From the NCBI RefSeq assembly GCF_903181435.1, contig NZ_CAEUHO010000001.1, positions 1,178,001 through 1,242,000 on the forward strand: a DNA stretch of 64,000 nt, in the 5' to 3' direction. This document shows, in pieces, positions 1 through 8,053 of this stretch. The DNA comes from Bacteroides acidifaciens (GTDB lineage: Bacteria; Bacteroidota; Bacteroidia; Bacteroidales; Bacteroidaceae). Within the stretch, counting starts at the first letter, position 1, and each line of letters begins with the position of its first letter. A program made the position numbers and the translations under genes. A model generated the notes under the pieces. That model worked only from the letters and a program-made list of their open reading frames with translations. It searched no databases and was not told the origin of the DNA.

Positions 1-1
1 C

Positions 2-1276
2 GATTCTCCGGAATATAGTTCAAAGCGTGACACCGCTTTCAGCTTATTCTATATGGCAATCAATGTAGGTGCATTATTTGCTCCAACGGCTGCAACCAAG
101 GTAACCAACTATATCTTAGGTGGTGCAGGATTTACTTATAACGCTCAAATACCTTCTTTGGCGCATCAATTCCTTGATGGAACTATTACTCCCGAAGGAA
201 ATGTTGCTCTTAGCGGTTTGCAGGCTGCCCAGGGCTTTGCCGGTGATACAGCCGCATTCTGTAGTTCTTATATAGAGAAACTGTCAGAAGCATATAACTA
301 TGGTTTTGCCGTAGCTTGTATTTCTTTGATTATTTCAATGGCAATCTACGTATGCTGCCGTCCTATGTTTAAACATGCGGATTATAATTCAAAACAGGCT
401 AAGGCTGTAAATAATAATAACGAACCGAAACTTACTCCGGCACAAACAAAAGAACGTATCGTTGCTTTATTACTTGTCTTTTCTGTGGTTATCTTCTTCT
501 GGATGGCATTCCATCAGAATGGTTTGACAATGACATTCTTTGCACGCGATTATACTACTCAATCCGTGACAGGACTTGACCGTATTGGATTCGATGTATG
601 GAATCTGGTTCTTGTTATTATCGCTGTTTATGGTGCATTCTCCCTTTTCCAGTCAAAAAACGGCCGTGGGAAAGCGATTGGCGGTATTGCTGTATTAGCT
701 TCCTTGGGTGTATTGTTTTGGAGTTATTCTTCTATGAATCCGACTGTAGAAATCCTTCCTCAAATATTCCAGCAGTTCAATCCGTTCTTTGTAGTGGCTC
801 TGACTCCGGTATCTTTGGCAGTCTTTGGCTATTTGGCTAGAAAGAAAAAAGAACCGTCCGCACCACGCAAAATCGGTATCGGTATGGTGATTGCTGCGTG
901 TGGTTTCTTGATTCTGGCGGTTGGTTCTATGGGGTTGCCTACTCCGAAAGAAGTGGAAACAGCGGGTATTAATCCGGATGTCCTGGTTTCTCCCAACTGG
1001 TTGATTTCCACTTATCTTGTGTTGACTTTTGCTGAGTTGTTGCTTTCTCCGATGGGTATTTCTTTTGTTTCGAAAGTGGCTCCGCCCAAGTATAAAGGTA
1101 TGATGATGGGTGGCTGGTTTGTAGCTACTGCTATTGGTAACTATTTGGTCGCTATTATTGGTTATCTGTGGGGTGGCATGCAACTGTGGATGGTATGGAG
1201 CGTATTGATCGCCTGCTGTCTGTTATCAGCTCTGTTTATCTTCTCTATCATGAAGAAACTTGAAAAGGTAGCATAA
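2..1276 (+). CDS. POT-family peptide transporter, 5' end missing
   Basis: Proton-coupled di/tripeptide uptake protein of the inner membrane (POT/PTR2 branch of the major facilitator superfamily). The reading frame is open from base 2, so the gene starts before the window; the ATG at 53 is internal, because it lies inside the family signature F-Y-M-A-I-N-V-G-A, which normally sits well inside the protein. About 424 residues are visible, with many hydrophobic helices (around SLIISMAIYVCC, IVALLLVFSVVIFFWMAF, LVLTFAELLLSP and the C-terminal VLIACCLLSALFIF). The C-terminal helix containing S-P-M-G-I-S-F is typical of the family. A strong terminator follows. Substrate preference cannot be read from the sequence. 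Confidence 0.9.
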   Translation, partial: DSPEYSSKRDTAFSLFYMAINVGALFAPTAATKVTNYILGGAGFTYNAQIPSLAHQFLDGTITPEGNVALSGLQAAQGFAGDTAAFCSSYIEKLSEAYNYGFAVACISLIISMAIYVCCRPMFKHADYNSKQAKAVNNNNEPKLTPAQTKERIVALLLVFSVVIFFWMAFHQNGLTMTFFARDYTTQSVTGLDRIGFDVWNLVLVIIAVYGAFSLFQSKNGRGKAIGGIAVLASLGVLFWSYSSMNPTVEILPQIFQQFNPFFVVALTPVSLAVFGYLARKKKEPSAPRKIGIGMVIAACGFLILAVGSMGLPTPKEVETAGINPDVLVSPNWLISTYLVLTFAELLLSPMGISFVSKVAPPKYKGMMMGGWFVATAIGNYLVAIIGYLWGGMQLWMVWSVLIACCLLSALFIFSIMKKLEKVA

Positions 1277-1312
1277 ATCAAGACGGGTATTTGCCCAGTA
1301 ATATTATTTAAT

Positions 1313-1350
1313 AAAAAAGGCTTGCAGATTGTGTTCTGCAAGCCTTTTTT
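1313..1350. terminator. bidirectional intrinsic terminator
   Basis: A GC-containing stem (AAGGCTTGCAG / CTGCAAGCCTT) is flanked by A6 on the left and T6 on the right, so it can stop transcription in both directions. It lies between the convergent transporter and GNAT genes. Confidence 0.9.
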
Positions 1351-1351
1351 A

Positions 1352-1849
1352 TTAAATATCCAGTCCCATGATATAATCATTCATATAATATCCGTTTCCA
1401 ATCGGAAAATCACCTTCCCTTAGTTTCCTCATCCCCATGTGTTCGTAAAACTGTAATGCCTTGTTGTTGCGATTTACATTTAGTTCCATCAGGCAAGGTT
1501 CCGGATGCACTTCCTTGATATACTTGACCGCTTCCTTAAACAAGAAACTCCCGCAGTGTGCGCCTTGAAAATGGGGGAGAACATAAATTTTCTGAAGATG
1601 GAAAACATTCTTTTCCTGTTGTTGCACAGAAACGTATCCGCATAACTCACTGTCTTTATAAGCGATAAAATAGACATGCCCTTCTTCTTCCATTTGCTTG
1701 AGAATATTCTGAGGCGCATACATCCAGTCCATCATATAATCCAGTTGTTCGGGAGATAAGATTTCCTTGTAAGTGGCGGGAAAAACTTCCTTTGCCATCC
1801 TATTGATAAGTTCGCAATCGGCAACCGTCGCTTTTCGAATACTAAACAT
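1352..1849 (-). CDS. GNAT family N-acetyltransferase
   Basis: Predicted cytoplasmic acetyl-CoA-dependent N-acetyltransferase, 165 residues. The N-terminus MFSIRKATVADCELI is the usual beta1/alpha1 of GNAT proteins, so the ATG at 1849 is preferred over one 33 bases upstream. The acetyl-CoA-binding motif A is visible as L-Q-K-I-Y-V-L-P-H-F-Q-G-A-H-C-G-S-F-L, followed by the motif B region L-N-V-N-R-N-N-K-A-L-Q-F-Y-E-H-M-G. It is transcribed alone, convergent with the transporter and divergent from the PadR gene. The substrate (amino acid, polyamine or peptide N-terminus) is not deducible. Confidence 0.88.
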   Translation of the reverse strand: MFSIRKATVADCELINRMAKEVFPATYKEILSPEQLDYMMDWMYAPQNILKQMEEEGHVYFIAYKDSELCGYVSVQQQEKNVFHLQKIYVLPHFQGAHCGSFLFKEAVKYIKEVHPEPCLMELNVNRNNKALQFYEHMGMRKLREGDFPIGNGYYMNDYIMGLDI

Positions 1850-1949
1850 ACGTATTTTCTTTTTGTGGTTTAACGGGCACAAATATAACCATTATTTCTT
1901 TTTATAATAAGGTGTAATCTCCCTAATCTTTTAATTATTATTAATTTAT

Positions 1950-1972
1950 AGTACTTTGTAATGCAAGGTACT
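1950..1972. promoter_or_regulatory. inverted-repeat operator upstream of padR
   Basis: AGTACTTTG and CAAGGTACT form a 9-bp inverted repeat with one mismatch and a 5-bp spacer. It sits just upstream of the -7 box TATATTTG (1984-1991), overlapping the place where a -33 element would lie. Its position in front of a PadR-type repressor gene suggests autoregulation (inference). Confidence 0.6.
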
Positions 1973-1983
1973 GAAGTAATACA

Positions 1984-1991
1984 TATATTTG
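1984..1991 (+). promoter_or_regulatory. -7 promoter box for the padR-pspC operon
   Basis: TATATTTG matches the Bacteroides sigma-70-type -7 consensus TAnnTTTG and lies 22 bases before the padR start. A good -33 TTTG at the usual spacing is not obvious. Confidence 0.5.
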
Positions 1992-2013
1992 TGCCATACA
2001 AAAGAAGAAAATA

Positions 2014-2340
2014 ATGAAAGTAGACAATGTAAAATCCCAAATGAGAAAAGGCATGCTTGAATATTGCATCATGCTTTTGCTGCATAAGGAGCCTGCTTAT
2101 GCTTCAGATATTATTCAGAAGCTGAAAGAGGCTCAACTGATTGTGGTAGAGGGTACTTTGTATCCTTTGCTGACACGTCTGAAGAATGACGACCTGCTAA
2201 GTTATGAATGGGTGGAATCTACACAAGGACCACCACGCAAATATTATAAACTCACAGAAAGTGGAGAAACCTTTTTGGGAGAACTTGAAATATCCTGGAA
2301 AGAATTGAATGAAACAGTGAACCATATTGCCAATAGATAA
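2014..2340 (+). CDS. PadR family transcriptional regulator
   Basis: A 108-residue winged-helix repressor consisting of the PadR core only, as in the short PadR-s2 type. The DNA-binding unit is visible from MLLLHKEPAYASDIIQKL (recognition helix region) to the wing TQGPPRKYYKLTESGETFL. It starts 22 bases after a -7 box and is preceded by the AGTACTTTG/CAAGGTACT inverted repeat, its likely own operator. It is followed after 21 bases by the PspC/HAAS-like membrane protein. PadR regulators paired with HAAS-type membrane proteins are a recurrent arrangement, which suggests that PadR controls, or is informed by, this partner. The ligand or stimulus is unknown. Confidence 0.93.
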   Translation: MKVDNVKSQMRKGMLEYCIMLLLHKEPAYASDIIQKLKEAQLIVVEGTLYPLLTRLKNDDLLSYEWVESTQGPPRKYYKLTESGETFLGELEISWKELNETVNHIANR

Positions 2341-2361
2341 TCCGAAAAAGAAAAAATTAAA

Positions 2362-3462
2362 ATGAAAAAGACATTGACCATCAATTTAGGAGGAACTGTC
2401 TATCATATAGATGATGATGCCTACCGTCTGCTAGACAATTACCTGTCTAACCTGAAGCATTACTTTCGTAAACAGGAAGGTGCGGAAGAGATCGTAAACG
2501 ATATTGAGATGCGTATCGCCGAACTGTTTGCCGAGAAAATAGCCGAGGGAAAACAAGTCATAACCGTTTCGGATGTAGAAGAAATTATAGCTCGTGTAGG
2601 GAAACCTGAAGACTTTGGAATTGCCGATGATGATACGGATTCTCAGAAAAAAACGGAACAGTCTACTTCTTCTGCCAGTCAGTCATATACGCGTACCGCT
2701 GCTCCGCGTCGTTTGTTCCGTGATCCGGACAATAAATTGCTGGGTGGTGTGGCATCAGGACTGGCAGCCTATTTCGGATGGGATATTACTTTGGTGCGTA
2801 TCCTAATGATAATCTTCGTGTTTGTTCCTTATTGTCCGATGATTATACTTTATATTATTGGGTGGATTGTTATTCCTGAAGCCCATACTGCGGCAGAAAA
2901 GCTAAGTATGCGTGGTGAAGCGGTCACAATCGAGAATATTGGTAAAACGGTGACAGACGGTTTCGAACGCGTAGCGGACGGAGTCAATGATTATATGAAT
3001 TCAGGAAAACCCCGTACGTTTCTTCAGAAGGTAGGAGATGTGTTTGTTTCCATTGCAGCCGTTCTTTTTAAAATATTTCTGGTAGCCTTGGTGATTATCT
3101 GTTGTCCTGTACTGTTTGTCCTTGCTGTTGTGCTGGTGGCTTTGGTATTTGCCGCTATTGCAGTAGCGGTCAGTGGTGGCGCTTTGCTTTATGAGATGCT
3201 GCCTGCCATCAGTTGGGCGCCGATAGCTTCCATATCGCCTATGATGACATTGCTGGGCACAATTGCCGGAGTCGCCTTGATTGGTATTCCATTGGGAGCT
3301 TTCCTTTATACTATCCTTCGTCAGTTGTTCCATTGGTCACCGATGGGTACAGGCTTGAAATGGTCATTGCTGATTCTATGGATATTGGGTGCTGCCATAA
3401 TGATTATTAATCTTTCAGCCCTTGGCTGGCGACTGCCTTTATACGGCTTACACTGCTCTTAA
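2362..3462 (+). CDS. PspC-domain membrane protein with HAAS-like N-terminus
   Basis: Inner-membrane protein of 366 residues. Residues 1-86 form a soluble alpha-helical domain ending in R-V-G-K-P-E-D-F-G, which resembles the HAAS signalling domain found next to PadR regulators. Residues 87-112 are a polar linker. Residues 115-174 are a PspC domain (R-R-L-F-R-D-P-D-N-K-L-L-G-G-V-A-S-G-L-A... through W-I-V-I-P-E-A) containing one membrane helix. The C-terminal half carries three to four further hydrophobic helices (about 230-290, 290-320 and 335-360). It is co-transcribed with padR and followed by a terminator. PspC proteins are linked to envelope stress in other bacteria; a similar role here is inference. 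Confidence 0.88.
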   Translation: MKKTLTINLGGTVYHIDDDAYRLLDNYLSNLKHYFRKQEGAEEIVNDIEMRIAELFAEKIAEGKQVITVSDVEEIIARVGKPEDFGIADDDTDSQKKTEQSTSSASQSYTRTAAPRRLFRDPDNKLLGGVASGLAAYFGWDITLVRILMIIFVFVPYCPMIILYIIGWIVIPEAHTAAEKLSMRGEAVTIENIGKTVTDGFERVADGVNDYMNSGKPRTFLQKVGDVFVSIAAVLFKIFLVALVIICCPVLFVLAVVLVALVFAAIAVAVSGGALLYEMLPAISWAPIASISPMMTLLGTIAGVALIGIPLGAFLYTILRQLFHWSPMGTGLKWSLLILWILGAAIMIINLSALGWRLPLYGLHCS

Positions 3463-3513
3463 CTGACACTCATTCTATTAAAAAAGGATAATATTCATTC
3501 TTTTATAACTAAA

Positions 3514-3548
3514 TGTACCCCGATAGTGTGTCCGGGGTACATTTTTTG
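3514..3548 (+). terminator. intrinsic terminator after the PspC gene
   Basis: GTACCCC ... GGGGTAC stem with a short loop, followed by ATTTTTTG. It ends the padR-pspC operon before the MBL gene. Confidence 0.85.
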
Positions 3549-3583
3549 TTTGTTCTTATTTATCGTAGAACGAGAATTTTTAT

Positions 3584-3591
3584 TAAATTTG
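3584..3591 (+). promoter_or_regulatory. -7 box before the MBL-fold gene
   Basis: TAAATTTG fits TAnnTTTG and lies 24 bases before the start codon. No convincing -33 TTTG at the standard spacing. Confidence 0.4.
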
Positions 3592-3615
3592 TAAAGACGT
3601 ATTCAAGAAATAAAA

Positions 3616-4614
3616 ATGGGTGAGCGTATATGTTTTAGGAGAAACGAACGTCTGGTCACCGTTAATCCATATTGGCGGGGAAATCCAATGGTTCGCGGAC
3701 GTTTTTTTAATAGACAACACCGCTTCCGTCCGGGGATGGGAAGTGTGTTGAAATGGCGTCTCTCGCCCAATCCTCAACGCAAAGAAAAGAAGACGGTGAA
3801 GTGGAATCCGAAAGTTTGCTATCTTCGTTCTCTGGACGCTGTGGTAGGAGATTCCCTGGTATGGCTGGGACATAATTCTTTCTTTCTCCAATTGGCAGGT
3901 AAGAGAATCATGTTCGATCCGGTATTCGGAAGTATCCCTTTTGTAAAGCGTCAGAGTGAATTTCCCGCTAATCCTGACATCTTTACAGGGATTGACTATC
4001 TGCTCGTCAGCCACGACCATTTCGACCATTTGGATAAACAAAGTATTGCCCGCCTCTTGAAGAACAATCCGCAAATGAAACTCTTCTGCGGACTGGGAAC
4101 AGGAGAATTAATCCAGAACTGGTTTCCTGAGATGAAGATAATTGAAGCCGGCTGGTATCAGCAGATGGAAGACGAAGGACTCAAAATAACCTTTCTTCCG
4201 GCACAGCATTGGAGCAAACGCTCCGTGCGCGACGGCGGACAACGATTGTGGGGAGCCTTTATGCTGCAAGGTGATGGCATCTCACTCTATTATAGCGGTG
4301 ATACGGGATATTCGAGTCACTTCCGTGAAATTCCGGACTTGTTCGGTTCGCCGGATTATGCTTTGCTGGGAATCGGCGCATACAAACCCCGTTGGTTTAT
4401 GCGCCCTAACCATATCTCGCCTTACGAATCGCTGACTGCTGCCGAAGAAATGTGTGCCGGGCTTACTATCCCGATGCATTATGGTACATTTGACCTGTCT
4501 GACGAACCTTTGCACGATCCCCCGAAAGTTTTTGCGGCGGAAGCGAAGAAAAGAAAGATTCCGGTAGAAATCCCTTGTTTGGGAGAAATTGTAAAACTGA
4601 ATAAGAAGAAATAA
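3616..4614 (+). CDS. MBL-fold metallo-hydrolase, UlaG/NAPE-PLD-like
   Basis: Metal-dependent hydrolase of 332 residues. Residues 81-105 (L-V-W-L-G-H-N-S-F-F-L-Q ... M-F-D-P-V-F) and the metal motif S-H-D-H-F-D-H at 132-138 (HxHxDH) are typical of the UlaG / N-acyl-phosphatidylethanolamine phospholipase D-like branch. Further ligands are visible in A-Q-H-W-S, Y-S-G-D-T-G-Y and the late M-H-Y-G-T-F histidine. The basic N-terminal 60 residues carry no signal peptide, so it is probably cytoplasmic. The next gene starts 10 bases downstream and is probably co-transcribed. The natural substrate is unknown. Confidence 0.88.
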   Translation: MGERICFRRNERLVTVNPYWRGNPMVRGRFFNRQHRFRPGMGSVLKWRLSPNPQRKEKKTVKWNPKVCYLRSLDAVVGDSLVWLGHNSFFLQLAGKRIMFDPVFGSIPFVKRQSEFPANPDIFTGIDYLLVSHDHFDHLDKQSIARLLKNNPQMKLFCGLGTGELIQNWFPEMKIIEAGWYQQMEDEGLKITFLPAQHWSKRSVRDGGQRLWGAFMLQGDGISLYYSGDTGYSSHFREIPDLFGSPDYALLGIGAYKPRWFMRPNHISPYESLTAAEEMCAGLTIPMHYGTFDLSDEPLHDPPKVFAAEAKKRKIPVEIPCLGEIVKLNKKK

Positions 4615-4624
4615 CTATAAACGA

Positions 4625-5143
4625 ATGAATAAAGAGATGAAGAAATTAGAAATTAAAGACCTGAAAGAGAACTTTTTCGAAGCAATCGGAAAAGAATGGA
4701 TGCTGGTTACAGCCGGCACAAAAGAGAAGTTTAATACAATGACAGCAAGCTGGGGTGGCATCGGTTGGTTGTGGAATAAGCCCGTAGCCTTTGTTTTTGT
4801 TCGCCCCGAACGCTATACATATGAATTTATAGAGAAGAGCGACTATCTGACGTTATCTTTCTTAGGAGAAGAAAACAAGAACATTCATGCAGTCTGTGGC
4901 TCCAAGTCGGGACGGAATATAGATAAAGTCAAAGAAACCGGATTGAAACCTATATTTACGGAAGAGGGAAATGTATTGTTCGAGCAAGCCCGTCTAAGCC
5001 TGGAATGTAAGAAACTCTATGCCGACGGCATCAAACCGGAATGTTTTCTGGATAAGGAATCATTGGAAAAATGGTATGATAATGCGCATGGCGGTTTTCA
5101 TAAGATGTATATTGTAGAAATTAAAAATATATATTCGGAATAA
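4625..5143 (+). CDS. flavin reductase-like FMN-binding split-barrel protein
   Basis: A 172-residue protein with the flavin reductase-like split-barrel core: F-N-T-M-T-A-S-W-G-G-I-G-W-L-W-N-K-P-V-A, then V-R-P-E-R-Y-T-Y-E-F and L-S-F-L, followed by C-G-S-K-S-G-R, the usual FMN-contacting segments. It is expected to bind FMN and to reduce flavin or another acceptor with NAD(P)H. The ATG at 4625 is used; a second ATG four codons later is an alternative. It follows the MBL gene by 10 bases and is closed by a terminator. The specific reaction is unknown. Confidence 0.87.
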   Translation: MNKEMKKLEIKDLKENFFEAIGKEWMLVTAGTKEKFNTMTASWGGIGWLWNKPVAFVFVRPERYTYEFIEKSDYLTLSFLGEENKNIHAVCGSKSGRNIDKVKETGLKPIFTEEGNVLFEQARLSLECKKLYADGIKPECFLDKESLEKWYDNAHGGFHKMYIVEIKNIYSE

Positions 5144-5174
5144 ATTTAGCGGATTTTTTTATGAATGCAATGGG

Positions 5175-5217
5175 GAAGCCCCTGAACTCAAGAGATTGAG
5201 AACAGGGGCTTCTTTTA
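5175..5217. terminator. intrinsic terminator between convergent genes
   Basis: GAAGCCCCTG ... CAGGGGCTTC stem with an extra inner stem (CTCAA/TTGAG), followed by TTTTAG. It lies between the flavin reductase gene and the leftward S9 peptidase gene. Confidence 0.8.
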
Positions 5218-5261
5218 GTTTACTATGTTTTATTCTACTGTGTAACTAATTTCTTGAAATC

Positions 5262-7364
5262 CTATTTGGATGAAGCTTTCTTTACCCATTTGTCCAGCCA
5301 TTCAAAGAAAGTACGTTGCCACAACACCCCGTTTTGAGGTTTCAGTACCCAGTGGTTTTCATCCGGATAAATCAGTAACTCTGCAGGAATACCACGCATT
5401 ACGGCAGCATCGAAGGCAGCCATTGCCTGATTGGCCAGGATACGATAGTCTTTCTCTCCATGGATACAGAGAATCGGAGTATCCCATTTTTCTACGAAGA
5501 GGTGAGGGGAGTTGGCGAAAGTACGTTGTGCCACCGGGTTCTGTTTTTCCCAGTATGCACCTCCCATATCCCAGTTGGCAAACCATTTCTCTTCAGTTTC
5601 CAGATATTGCATTTCCATATTGAAGATACCGTCATGAGCAATGAACGCTTTGAATCGTTTGTCATGATGTCCCGCCAACCAGTATACGGAGAATCCTCCG
5701 AAGCTGGCACCTACACATCCCAAGCGATCTTTGTCTACATACGGTTCTTTTGCCATTTCATCAATAGCAGTGAAATAATCTTTCATACACTGGCCACCGT
5801 AGTCACCACTGATCTGTTCATTCCATTCCACACCAAATCCCGGCAAGCCGCGACGATTCGGAGCAACAACAATATAATCATTGGCTGCCATAATCTGGAA
5901 GTTCCAGCGATAAGACCAGAACTGGCTTACCGGACTTTGCGGACCTCCTTCACAGAACAACAAAGTCGGATATTTCTTGTTCGGATCAAACTGCGGAGGA
6001 TAGATCACCCATGTCAACATCTGTTTGCCATCTGTTGTCTTCATCCAGCGACCTTCCACTTTACCCATTTCCAACTGATCATAAATCTGCTTATTCTCCT
6101 GTGTCAGTTGAGTGGTTGTGCCATCCAATGTCACTGTATAAATCTCGTCACCCATGCTCATAGAATGACGCTTGGCAATCAGCTTATCACCCAAAAGAGC
6201 CACACCTTCGTAATCATACATTCCCGAAGTGACAGCCTTTACCGAATCAGTCGCCAAATCCAGCGCATAAATCTGCGATTCTCCGTGCCATACCCCTGTG
6301 AAATAGATAGTCTTGGCATCTGCACCCCATACAAAAGCATCCACATTCGATTCGAATGCCTTGCTGACAAAACGTTTCTCTCCGGTTTCCAGGTTCATGA
6401 TGAACAGACGGTTCAGGTCGGCTTCGTAACCGTCACGTTCCATGCTCTGCCAGGCGATATACTTGCCGTCTGGAGAGTATTGCGGATTGGTATCATATCC
6501 CTTATTCTCTTCGGTAATGTTCTCTGTTTTCTTAGTATTCAGGTCATAGACATAAATATCCGAATTGGTAGAAACCGCATATTCCAATCCTGTCTTTTTA
6601 CGGCAAGTGTAAGCCACTTTATCCGAAGTCGTATTCCAAGCAAGTTGCTCAATGCCCCCCCAAGGCTTCATCGGACTTTCATACGGTTCACCGTCTAAAA
6701 TATCCACGATATTGGAAATGCCGTTACCGTCGAAGTCGGCAACAAAAGGATGTGGAGCTGTCGTCACCCATTCATCCCAATGTTTGTACATCAGGTCGGT
6801 CACGATGATACCTGTGGATTTCGGCAGGTCCGGATATTTATCGGCAGTGCTTTCTTTCGTCTTTACTTGTGAAATAAACAGTAGTTTTTTGCCATCCGGT
6901 GAGATTGAATATCCTTCGATGTCATCGTCATAGTTGGTCAACTGCTTGCGGTCGCTGCCATCGGGATTCATCTCGTAGAGCTGGCTGCTTCCGTTGTCAT
7001 TACTTAAGAATGCGAGCTTGCTGCCTCCTTTAATCCATGTCACTTCATTTTCCTGATACGGGGTATGAGTGATTTGCAGATTTTCGCTTCCGTCTGCGTT
7101 CATCACGAAGACTTCGCGGTTACTCTTGTTTTCCGCTACACTGTAATACGCTACCGTATACGCAATTTTCTTTCCGTCGGGTGATACGGCGAATCCGCCG
7201 ATACGTCCCATAGCCCAAAGTGCTTCGGGAGTCATGCGCTTCCCTTCGATCTTAATATCCGATTTCTCGATAAGCACCTGATCTGTCTTGCCTGCGTCTT
7301 TGGTTCCTCCGCAGGCAGCTAACAACATTGCTGCTGACATCATAAATAAATTAGCTTGTCTCAT
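5262..7364 (-). CDS. S9 family peptidase lipoprotein (prolyl oligopeptidase type)
   Basis: Secreted serine peptidase of 700 residues. The N-terminus has a lipoprotein signal with lipobox L-A-A-C (Cys18), so it is probably attached to the periplasmic or outer membrane. Residues about 50-430 carry TolB/WD40-like propeller repeats (repeated S-P-D-G-K-K/Y motifs at about 61, 155 and 297). Residues about 450-700 form the alpha/beta-hydrolase domain with G-A-S554-F-G-G, Asp639 (in H-G-E-K-D-Y) and His671 (in D-E-N-H-W-V) as the catalytic triad. Family members are dipeptidyl- or acylaminoacyl-peptidases that cut small oligopeptides. It is monocistronic, with a divergent promoter region shared with the gene at 7475. 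Confidence 0.93.
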   Translation of the reverse strand: MRQANLFMMSAAMLLAACGGTKDAGKTDQVLIEKSDIKIEGKRMTPEALWAMGRIGGFAVSPDGKKIAYTVAYYSVAENKSNREVFVMNADGSENLQITHTPYQENEVTWIKGGSKLAFLSNDNGSSQLYEMNPDGSDRKQLTNYDDDIEGYSISPDGKKLLFISQVKTKESTADKYPDLPKSTGIIVTDLMYKHWDEWVTTAPHPFVADFDGNGISNIVDILDGEPYESPMKPWGGIEQLAWNTTSDKVAYTCRKKTGLEYAVSTNSDIYVYDLNTKKTENITEENKGYDTNPQYSPDGKYIAWQSMERDGYEADLNRLFIMNLETGEKRFVSKAFESNVDAFVWGADAKTIYFTGVWHGESQIYALDLATDSVKAVTSGMYDYEGVALLGDKLIAKRHSMSMGDEIYTVTLDGTTTQLTQENKQIYDQLEMGKVEGRWMKTTDGKQMLTWVIYPPQFDPNKKYPTLLFCEGGPQSPVSQFWSYRWNFQIMAANDYIVVAPNRRGLPGFGVEWNEQISGDYGGQCMKDYFTAIDEMAKEPYVDKDRLGCVGASFGGFSVYWLAGHHDKRFKAFIAHDGIFNMEMQYLETEEKWFANWDMGGAYWEKQNPVAQRTFANSPHLFVEKWDTPILCIHGEKDYRILANQAMAAFDAAVMRGIPAELLIYPDENHWVLKPQNGVLWQRTFFEWLDKWVKKASSK

Positions 7365-7409
7365 ATTTTAAAATGATTGTTTAGTAATTTTTTTATTAGA
7401 ATAGCCGGA

Positions 7410-7446
7410 CAAATATACGATAATAAAACGATTTTACTTATCTTTG
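7410..7446. promoter_or_regulatory. divergent promoter region
   Basis: Two opposed -7 boxes lie in this short region: TATATTTG on the minus strand (7410-7417) for the S9 peptidase, and TATCTTTG on the plus strand (7439-7446) for the 7475/8046 gene pair. The -33 elements are weak for both. Confidence 0.45.
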
Positions 7447-7474
7447 TTCATTATAAAATATTCAGTATTGAATC

Positions 7475-8053
7475 ATGAATGTATATAAACCGGAAATAGC
7501 GGAACTTTTATTGCTGGTCGAAAAGAAATATGGAAAAGCTTTGCGGACAACTACCGATTTTGAGGAGTTTTCTTTTTATTTGCAGAGTCACTCATGGGGG
7601 AGAATTTCAACTTCTACACTGAAACGTTTGTGGGGATATGTAAATGATATGCATACACCACGTATGCAGACACTTGATCTATTATCTCGCTTCATCGGTT
7701 TTGATTTATTCAGTACTTTCTGTAGTTACTTGAAGAGTAGCAGTGCGTACAATTCTTCATTTTTCTCTGCCTGTCAGGTGATGGCAAGCGAGCTTGACCC
7801 CGGAGCGGAAGTTGAAATCGGATGGTCGCCCAATCGTTATCTACGTTTGCTTTATAAAGGAAAGGCTTTGTTCGAAGTGTGTGAGGCACGTCAGTCTAAG
7901 TTGCAAAAAGGAGACTGTTTCGAGACATCCGCTTTCTTGAAAGGGCAACCTTTGTTTTTGCCATACGTTTTACGTGATGGCGTTCGTACTTCGCCATTTA
8001 TTGCGGGGCGGAACGGTGGTCTTACTTTATTGAATTGTATTGGTAATGAGTGA
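7475..8053 (+). CDS. conserved hypothetical protein upstream of the kinase
   Basis: A 192-residue soluble protein that I do not recognise as a named family. Residues 1-90 are helical (I-A-E-L-L-L-L-V-E-K-K-Y-G ... I-S-T-S-T-L-K-R-L-W-G-Y-V ... L-D-L-L-S-R-F-I-G), with an arrangement like a small helix-turn-helix DNA-binding unit. Residues 105-190 look beta-rich (G-A-E-V-E-I-G-W-S-P-N-R-Y-L-R-L-L-Y-K-G). It has no signal peptide or membrane segment. Its stop codon overlaps the kinase start by 8 bases, so translation is probably coupled. A kinase partner, substrate or regulator role is inference from this overlap. Confidence 0.75.
   Translation: MNVYKPEIAELLLLVEKKYGKALRTTTDFEEFSFYLQSHSWGRISTSTLKRLWGYVNDMHTPRMQTLDLLSRFIGFDLFSTFCSYLKSSSAYNSSFFSACQVMASELDPGAEVEIGWSPNRYLRLLYKGKALFEVCEARQSKLQKGDCFETSAFLKGQPLFLPYVLRDGVRTSPFIAGRNGGLTLLNCIGNE

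Noticed and set aside
5460-6698. Long open frame on the plus strand (over 400 codons)
   Set aside because: It lies wholly antisense to the S9 peptidase gene, whose domains and catalytic triad are clear; the antisense protein has no recognisable domain.
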